Assembly: GCA_050633325.1 (NCBI GenBank)
Contig: JBOEGH010000007.1
Coordinates: 62,001 to 126,000, forward strand
DNA: 64,000 bases
DNA from: UBA1672 sp050633325
GTDB lineage: Bacteria > Pseudomonadota > Alphaproteobacteria > Micavibrionales > Micavibrionaceae
Reading direction: 5' to 3'
The stretch's first letter is position 1, and every line of letters starts with the position of its first letter. Below the pieces are notes generated by a model that was not told the origin of the DNA, did no database searches, and worked only from the letters and a program-made list of their open reading frames with translations. This document shows positions 59,070 to 64,000 of the stretch, in pieces. The position numbers and the translations under genes are program-made.

Positions 59070-60544
59070 CACCCAACACTCCCTTCAAGGGATATGGCGA
59101 TAAGTTTCTGAGCCTCTACGGCAAATTCCATAGGTAAGTGCTGCATCACTTCACGAGCAAAACCGTTTACGATCAGGGCAATAGCATCCTCTTCGCTTAA
59201 TCCGCGTTGCATGCAATAAAACAACTGATCCTCTGATATTTTTGAGGTAGTAGCCTCATGCCCCAAAGATGCTGTATTATTACGACTTTCAACATATGGA
59301 ACGGTATGCGCGCCGCACTGATCGCCGATTAGCAAGCTGTCACACACTGTGAAATTCTTTGCGCCCTCTGCGTTTGGAAGTATTTTCACAACACCACGAT
59401 ATGTATTATCACTGTTTCCTGCACTTATCCCTTTTGAGATAATGCGACTTGTAGTGTTTTTACCGATATGGATCATCTTCGTACCTGTATCAGCCTGCTG
59501 TCTACCATTTGTGATAGCAACAGAGTAAAACTCACCAACAGAGTTATCACCCTTTAGAATACAAGACGGATATTTCCAAGTAATAGCAGACCCTGTTTCC
59601 ACCTGAGTCCAGCTGATCTTAGAATTACGACCTTCGCACAACCCACGCTTAGTCACAAAATTGTAAATTCCACCTTTTCCGGTTTCAGGATCACCAGGAT
59701 ACCAATTTTGAACAGTTGAATATTTAATTTCTGCATCTTCATGGGCGACAAGCTCAACAATTGCGGCGTGCAATTGGTTTTCATCGCGCATTGGTGCGGT
59801 ACACCCCTCCAGATACGAAACGTAAGAGCCTTTATCAGCGATAATAAGTGTACGCTCAAACTGCCCAGTATTAAGCTCATTAATACGGAAGTAAGTAGAC
59901 AGCTCCATCGGGCAACGAACCCCAGGTGGAATGTAAACAAAGCTACCGTCTGTGAAAACGGCACTGTTCAGACATGCATGCTTGTTATCAGAATGGGGAA
60001 CAACCGACCCCATATATTTCTTTACTAAATCAGGATGATCCTTAATAGCCTCAGAAATTGAGCAGAATATAACGCCATGCTTCTTCAGCTCTTCTTTAAA
60101 AGTCGTTGCGACAGACACAGAATCAAAAACAACATCAACTGCAACAGGGGTACGATTCTTAACACCTGCAAGTATTTCTTGTTCACGCAATGGAATACCA
60201 AGTTTTGAATAAGTTTCTAATAGAACAGGGTCAACGTCATCTATGGTTTCTGGGGCATTTTCCATTGATTTAGGGGCGGCATAATAATAAGAATCCTGAT
60301 AGTCAATTGGATCAAATTCAACTTTTGCCCATTCCGGCTCCGGCATTTTCAACCAATGTTCATACGCCTTCAAACGACGCTCAAGCATCCATTCAGGCTC
60401 TTCTTTCTTGGCGGAGATAAATCGTACAATATCTTCACTCAACCCTTTAGGGGCTTTATCAGTTTCGATATCAGTTACAAACCCTGCCTCATACACTCCA
60501 GAAAGTGCGTCAACTTGTGCAATTGTTTCATCAGTAGCGACCAT
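59069..60544 (-). CDS. sufB: Fe-S scaffold protein SufB
   Basis: SufB is the cluster-building subunit of SufBC2D. The 491-residue protein has the full family length and blocks: YAAPKSMENAPETIDDVDP, PVAVDVVFDSVSVATTFKEE, SAVFTDGSFVYIPPGVRCPM, SYLEGCTAPMRDENQLHAAI, VQNWYPGDPETGKGGIYNFV, GLCEGRNSKISWTQVETGSA and the end QLFYCMQRGLSEEDAIALIV. The Cys in GCTAP and FYCMQRG are conserved, the latter near the Cys reported as important. It follows iscR by one base and overlaps the DotI-like gene by one base, not sufC as usual. Confidence 0.97.
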   Translation of the reverse strand: MVATDETIAQVDALSGVYEAGFVTDIETDKAPKGLSEDIVRFISAKKEEPEWMLERRLKAYEHWLKMPEPEWAKVEFDPIDYQDSYYYAAPKSMENAPETIDDVDPVLLETYSKLGIPLREQEILAGVKNRTPVAVDVVFDSVSVATTFKEELKKHGVIFCSISEAIKDHPDLVKKYMGSVVPHSDNKHACLNSAVFTDGSFVYIPPGVRCPMELSTYFRINELNTGQFERTLIIADKGSYVSYLEGCTAPMRDENQLHAAIVELVAHEDAEIKYSTVQNWYPGDPETGKGGIYNFVTKRGLCEGRNSKISWTQVETGSAITWKYPSCILKGDNSVGEFYSVAITNGRQQADTGTKMIHIGKNTTSRIISKGISAGNSDNTYRGVVKILPNAEGAKNFTVCDSLLIGDQCGAHTVPYVESRNNTASLGHEATTSKISEDQLFYCMQRGLSEEDAIALIVNGFAREVMQHLPMEFAVEAQKLIAISLEGSVG

Positions 60545-60545
60545 T

Positions 60546-60974
60546 TTACAATTGCCCCCTTTCTAAATTTACCGTATTTCCAGCCATATCGGCCAAACTC
60601 ACGTTACTAAATACACCTTTTACCGCGGTGTTTACACTATCCCAACGCCCTCGTATAGGACAATTATCACCTAGCTTACAGCCAGGTTCACCGCCATCGA
60701 CACAATCCACAAGGGATATAGGCCCGTCTATTGCAGAAATTATCTGCTCAATAGAAATGTCTTCAGGTGGAAACCCTAACGAATACCCCCCATTAGTACC
60801 TCTGGTCGATATAACAATACCTGCCTGAGCCAATGATTTCAGCACCTTAGAAATCGTTGGTTTTGGCAACTGCATTTGTTGAGCTAAGCCTGCTACGCTT
60901 ACACAATCTTCTGCCTGCATCATTTCAATCAACACAATTACTGCATAATCAGACATCTTAGTAATTTTAAGCAT
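60546..60974 (-). CDS. iscR: Rrf2/IscR-type regulator of the suf operon
   Basis: A 142-residue Rrf2 regulator starting the suf operon. The winged-helix domain has the start MLKITKMSDYAVIVL and the recognition region LPKPTISKVLKSLAQAG. The three cluster cysteines are present at Cys91, Cys99 and Cys105 (VDCVDGGEPGCKLGDNC), close to Cys92/98/104 in E. coli IscR, so it probably binds a 2Fe-2S cluster. It should repress the suf genes when clusters are plentiful. A palindrome just upstream (60988-61002) is a likely operator. It fits the SUF-regulator subgroup of the family. Confidence 0.94.
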   Translation of the reverse strand: MLKITKMSDYAVIVLIEMMQAEDCVSVAGLAQQMQLPKPTISKVLKSLAQAGIVISTRGTNGGYSLGFPPEDISIEQIISAIDGPISLVDCVDGGEPGCKLGDNCPIRGRWDSVNTAVKGVFSNVSLADMAGNTVNLERGQL

Positions 60975-60987
60975 AAAACACCATACA

Positions 60988-61002
60988 GTACTAAATAAGT
61001 AC
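60988..61002. promoter_or_regulatory. Candidate IscR operator (GTACT-N5-AGTAC)
   Basis: The perfect inverted repeat GTACT AAATA AGTAC begins 14 bases upstream of the iscR start codon. On the minus strand it reads ACT-TATTT-AGT at its core, close to the ACT-RWWWY-AGT core of E. coli IscR type 1 sites. Position and symmetry fit autoregulation of the iscR-suf operon. The surrounding bases are AT-rich, and -10/-35 boxes are not certain. Confidence 0.6.
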
Positions 61003-61051
61003 CTTTTCTCACTTTAACTATAAAAATTCAAGAGCAAACTTTAAAGAATAG

Positions 61052-62629
61052 CTATTTAGTCGCCTCAAATTTAATTTCTTTATATTTTTCTTCCGCATCA
61101 GTTAAATGCCAAGAATTTCTTGCCATAAACACAGGGTCATCATCATGGTCTCTTGCTATCGCTGTTTGGTTGGCGTCAATAAACTTTTTGATTACAGAAC
61201 TATCATCACAAGATATCCAACGCGCAGTATAAAGGCTGGTCGGCTCAAATTTAACAGGAATGTCATACTCACTACGAATTCGATCACGCAACACCTCGAA
61301 CTGCAAAGGCCCTACAACACCAACAACCCAGTCAGGGTCACTATATGGTTTAAAAACTCTTGCTGCGCCCTCTTCTGCCAACTGCTCCAATGCTTTACCC
61401 AAATGTTTTGCTTTCAATGGATCCTCTGCGCGCGCGCGTTGCATGTATTCAGGTGCAAAACTTGGTATACCAGTGAATGTTAAATCTTCACCTTCTGTAA
61501 GTGCATCACCAATTCGCAAACCACCATAATTAGGTAAACCTATTATATCACCCGCATAAGCTTCCTCTGCGACCTCGCGGTCTTGCGCTAAGAATAACTG
61601 CGGAGAATGCATAGTCAGCATTTTACCTGAACGAATGTGCTTAAGTTTCATGCCTTTACGAAACTTACCGGAACATATACGGGTAAAGGCGATTCTATCC
61701 CTGTGTTTAGGATCCATATTAGCCTGAATTTTAAATACAAAACCCGTTACTTTTGTTTCATCCGGCTTAATATCACGGCTTTTTGTAGTTTGGTTATTTG
61801 GTGATGGTGCAAATCTTGATAAACCGTCCAGCAACTCTCGAACACCGAAGTTATTAACCGCACTACCGAAAAATACTGGTGTCATTCCACCCTTTAGGAA
61901 ACTATCAAGGTTAAATTCCGGAAAAACTCCACGTACCATCTCAACTTCTTCACGCAAAGTCGCAGCAACATCCGCAGGTAGCAGCTCATCAATTTTAGGG
62001 TCATCTAGACCAGAGCATTCAATTTCCTCGCTTAACTCTTCGCCTTTTGTACGCTCAAACAATACAAGCTTATCTTCTAACAGGTTGTAACAACCTTTAA
62101 AATCACGCCCCATGCCAATGGGCCAGCTTGCAGGAACTATTTCCAGAGCAAGCTTTTCCTCAACCTCATCCAAGAGGTCAAAAGGGTCTTGACCATCCCT
62201 GTCCATTTTGTTGATAAATGTGATGATCGGAATATCACGCAGGCGACATACCTCAAACAATTTCAGTGTTTGCTGCTCAATACCTTTGGCGCAGTCAAGA
62301 ACCATAATAGCACTATCTACAGCGGTAAGAGTTCTATATGTATCTTCTGAAAAATCTTCATGTCCGGGAGTATCAAGTAAATTATAAGTAACGCCGCCAT
62401 TTACAAATGTCATAACAGACGACGCAACGGAAATACCACGTTCTTGCTCAACCTTCATCCAGTCAGAGCGAGCACGCCTTCTGTCGCCCTTTGCTTTAAC
62501 CATACCAGCCATTTGGATAGCGCCCCCAAACAACAACAATTTTTCCGTAAGCGTTGTTTTACCAGCATCCGGATGGGATATAATTCCAAATGTCCTACGA
62601 CCTTCTATGATTTTAGATAATGCAGACAT
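61052..62629 (-). CDS. prfC: Peptide chain release factor 3
   Basis: RF3 is a GTPase that recycles RF1/RF2 after peptide release. The 525-residue protein has the G domain start RRTFGIISHPDAGKTTLTEKL-type P-loop (residues about 12-28), GVSY-like GGVTYNLLDTPGHEDFSEDTYR, and ITFINKMDRDGQDPFDLL with NKMD. The RF3-specific SDWMKVEQERGISVASSVM switch region is present; domains II and III follow with GPLQFEVLRDRI. EF-G-like but shorter, as expected for PrfC. It is separated from iscR by 77 bases and from the next gene by 79. Confidence 0.96.
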   Translation of the reverse strand: MSALSKIIEGRRTFGIISHPDAGKTTLTEKLLLFGGAIQMAGMVKAKGDRRRARSDWMKVEQERGISVASSVMTFVNGGVTYNLLDTPGHEDFSEDTYRTLTAVDSAIMVLDCAKGIEQQTLKLFEVCRLRDIPIITFINKMDRDGQDPFDLLDEVEEKLALEIVPASWPIGMGRDFKGCYNLLEDKLVLFERTKGEELSEEIECSGLDDPKIDELLPADVAATLREEVEMVRGVFPEFNLDSFLKGGMTPVFFGSAVNNFGVRELLDGLSRFAPSPNNQTTKSRDIKPDETKVTGFVFKIQANMDPKHRDRIAFTRICSGKFRKGMKLKHIRSGKMLTMHSPQLFLAQDREVAEEAYAGDIIGLPNYGGLRIGDALTEGEDLTFTGIPSFAPEYMQRARAEDPLKAKHLGKALEQLAEEGAARVFKPYSDPDWVVGVVGPLQFEVLRDRIRSEYDIPVKFEPTSLYTARWISCDDSSVIKKFIDANQTAIARDHDDDPVFMARNSWHLTDAEEKYKEIKFEATK

Positions 62630-62708
62630 ATTATGCCCCTAACTACACAACAAATAATTTTACAAACGTTTTTAATATAGTGGCGTTATCATTACCACCT
62701 AATAAAAT

Positions 62709-63056
62709 CTAATCTAATATTTTACCTTCAAAAGGATTATTCATACCCTGATCTTCAATTTCTATTACCCATAAATCTGGGTCACGAGACATTGAGCGCT
62801 GAATATACTTATCAACCTCACCCTCTTCAACCCGTTCTTTCTTCATTGCATGCATCCACCCCAAATTACCATCAAGATCTCTTTGTTGTGTTAAAAGCGT
62901 ACATACCCCGGAAAGACCATTTAACTTGAGCAGTATTGTCCCTGTGTTTTGCTCACCGCGTTGGTGAATATAATAGAACACACCACGATCATTTAAAGGT
63001 TTTAATTGTGCCTCTATCCATAAATGAACAGGCAAACGAGGTTCTTCTTCATACAT
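62709..63056 (-). CDS. DUF1491-family protein
   Basis: A 115-residue protein of the small DUF1491 family found almost only in alphaproteobacteria: PRLPVHLWIEAQLKPLNDRG, VFYYIHQRGEQNTGTILLKL, then RDPDLWVIEIEDQGM and the final NPFEGKILD. Family function is unknown. It is soluble with no signal peptide. Its start lies 2 bases after the 74-codon gene, which follows fur by 11 bases, so all three appear to be one operon read leftward. Confidence 0.85.
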   Translation of the reverse strand: MYEEEPRLPVHLWIEAQLKPLNDRGVFYYIHQRGEQNTGTILLKLNGLSGVCTLLTQQRDLDGNLGWMHAMKKERVEEGEVDKYIQRSMSRDPDLWVIEIEDQGMNNPFEGKILD

Positions 63057-63058
63057 AA

Positions 63059-63283
63059 CTAATGAATGTGACCTTCATTTACCCAACGCTCTACGGTTAA
63101 GGACTGTGTAAGAGAGGAATCTTCAGGGTGGTGATAGCCATATACGATTTTAGCTGCCCCAAGTGCGATATTATCCGGCTCACCCGCGTCTATCAGGCTT
63201 CCATATGTACGCATAACCGCTCCATAGCATTTACATTCGGCAGCACTTTTTACATTTTTTTGTACCGGTATATTACAGGACAT
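63059..63283 (-). CDS. Small conserved-looking protein, unknown
   Basis: A 74-residue soluble protein between fur and the DUF1491 gene, not recognised by name. It has three Cys (MSCNIP and CKCYG) and reads as helical: ECKCYGAVMRTYGSLIDAG, then DNIALGAAKIVYGYHHPE and VERWVNEGHIH. The tight spacing on both sides (11 and 2 bases) argues that it is a true gene. Its place after an iron-responsive regulator and its Cys/His content make a metal-related role conceivable, but that is inference only. Confidence 0.65.
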   Translation of the reverse strand: MSCNIPVQKNVKSAAECKCYGAVMRTYGSLIDAGEPDNIALGAAKIVYGYHHPEDSSLTQSLTVERWVNEGHIH

Positions 63284-63294
63284 AGCATTTACTC

Positions 63295-63699
63295 TTAGTT
63301 TTTAAGTTTTTTTCCGTAAAGTTCTAAACGGTGATCAACTAATTCATAGCCCAGATCATGAGCTATTTTCTCTTTTAGTCTTTCAAGTTCTTCATTTTGA
63401 AATTCAACCACATGTCCTGTTTCAAGATCAACTAAGTGATGGTGGTGCTCTGCATTTACTTCGTACCTTGCATAACCTTCTTGAAATTCATGACGCACAA
63501 CAAGCTCAAGCTCATCAAGAAGACTAAGGGTTCTATATACAGTAGCAATACTAATAGATGAATCCAAAGCCTTTGCACGGTCGTACACATCCTCAACAGA
63601 TGGGTGATCTTCAGCTGCACCTAAAACCTGTAAAATAACTCGACGCTGCCCAGTCATTTTAAGCCCAGCTTCTACACAACGTTGTTCAAGATTAGACAT
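63295..63699 (-). CDS. fur: Fur-family metal-dependent regulator
   Basis: A 134-residue Fur-family repressor. The winged helix spans about residues 10-80 (LKMTGQRRVILQVLGAAEDH, then ISIATVYRTLSLLDELELVV), and the metal-binding region has HHHHLVDLETGHVVEF. The CxxC pairs of enterobacterial Fur are absent (only one Cys, near residue 8), which is usual in alphaproteobacterial Fur/Mur. The haem-binding GCPWHD-type motif of Irr is missing, so Irr is unlikely. It may respond to iron or manganese and control Fe-S and iron genes. It leads a three-gene operon; the 94 bases upstream before the kinase gene are AT-rich. Confidence 0.9.
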   Translation of the reverse strand: MSNLEQRCVEAGLKMTGQRRVILQVLGAAEDHPSVEDVYDRAKALDSSISIATVYRTLSLLDELELVVRHEFQEGYARYEVNAEHHHHLVDLETGHVVEFQNEELERLKEKIAHDLGYELVDHRLELYGKKLKN

Positions 63700-63793
63700 A
63701 TAATAGATTCCTATTCAATATTTACGAATGGGCATCATAAAAGTCATCTTATAATCGTGCAAGATAATTTGTTATATATAAGCTCAATATGCC

Positions 63794-64000
63794 TTATGAT
63801 CTTACTCTTACAGAGGGTATTGTAAACTTTACAACTGTTCCAACACCAAATTCAGATTCCAATTGAAATGTTCCACCATGAAGCTCCACCATAGCTTTTG
63901 CCAGTGGTAAACCTAAACCTGTGCCCTGTTGCCCCACAACCCGTTTATCGGGAGTATCATTAACTTGACCAAACGGCTCTAGTGCAGTGTCAATTTTCTC
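63794..64000 (-). CDS. Sensor histidine kinase, C-terminal end only
   Basis: The frame enters from the right edge on the minus strand and ends at TAA 63794-63796, giving 68 residues. They are the last part of a HATPase_c domain: ALEPFGQVNDTPDKRVVGQQ (F-box), GTGLGLPLAKAMVELHGG (G2-box G-T-G-L-G-L) and LESEFGVGTVVKFTIP. The kinase is therefore of the two-component type; its sensor and partner lie outside the window. Confidence 0.9.
   Translation of the reverse strand, partial: EKIDTALEPFGQVNDTPDKRVVGQQGTGLGLPLAKAMVELHGGTFQLESEFGVGTVVKFTIPSVRVRS

Noticed and set aside
63295..63699. Assignment of the Fur-family protein as Irr
   Set aside because: The haem-regulatory motif and the Irr-type metal region are missing; HHHHLVDLETGH fits alphaproteobacterial Fur/Mur.

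Overview
This AT-rich window looks like the chromosome of an alphaproteobacterium. The strongest evidence is the long conserved block at about 6.2-20.8 kb, read leftward: miaB, phoH, ybeY, corC, lnt, an XRE regulator, metK, trmB, rimP, nusA, infB, rbfA, truB, rpsO, followed by pnp. A Fur protein without the usual CxxC pairs, a DUF1491 protein, a TIGR01459-type HAD protein and an IscR-led suf operon agree with this. A complete Na+-NQR and an alanine/glycine:cation symporter suggest an organism that uses sodium gradients, perhaps marine or halotolerant (inference). There are no rRNA genes, CRISPR arrays, intact insertion sequences or recognisable origins.

Layout. 0-3.1 kb: end of a CsaA-like tRNA-binding protein, fabI, a glycerophosphodiester phosphodiesterase and two unknown genes. 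3.2-20.8 kb: the translation, RNA-processing and envelope core block, with gpmA set in the opposite direction between rpsO and pnp, and no ylxR between nusA and infB. 20.9-29.7 kb: housekeeping and transport genes (2-hydroxyacid dehydrogenase, AGCS symporter, HAD phosphatase, patatin, MsbA-type exporter, alpha/beta hydrolase, CBS protein, DUF192 protein). 29.8-33.2 kb: tRNA-Pro, a Cys-rich secreted protein, an HBM-type chemoreceptor, and tRNA-Tyr abutted by the decayed 3' end of a large serine recombinase, which marks an old integration site. 33.2-40.6 kb: nqrM and apbE, divergent from nqrABCDEF. 40.6-48.8 kb: CBS protein, small membrane proteins, an HD hydrolase, a 1378-residue secreted VCBS/RTX-like repeat protein, a lone PAS protein and a methionine gamma-lyase-like enzyme. 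49-53.6 kb: AspT-like antiporter, a thioredoxin-fold protein without cysteines, a mercaptopyruvate sulfurtransferase and dusA. 53.6-61 kb: the suf operon. 61-64 kb: prfC, DUF1491 protein, fur and the end of a histidine kinase.

The most unusual feature is the suf operon. Between sufB and sufC lie three overlapping genes for small membrane proteins: one is a clear DotI/IcmL-family homologue (a type IVB secretion inner-membrane component), one is CBU_0592-like, and one is an unknown 81-residue single-pass protein. A fourth accessory gene, for a Cys-rich exported or membrane-anchored protein, lies between sufS and sufT. Stop/start overlaps join these genes to the core suf genes, and an ACT-N5-AGT palindrome like an IscR type 1 site lies just upstream of iscR. 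This may be a membrane-associated extension of Fe-S cluster assembly that has not been described.

The Na+-NQR set is complete in sequence terms: NqrB and NqrC both carry the SGAT flavinylation motif, with the flavin transferase ApbE and the maturation factor NqrM encoded next door. NqrF needs a 2Fe-2S cluster, so the suf operon serves this pump among other clients.
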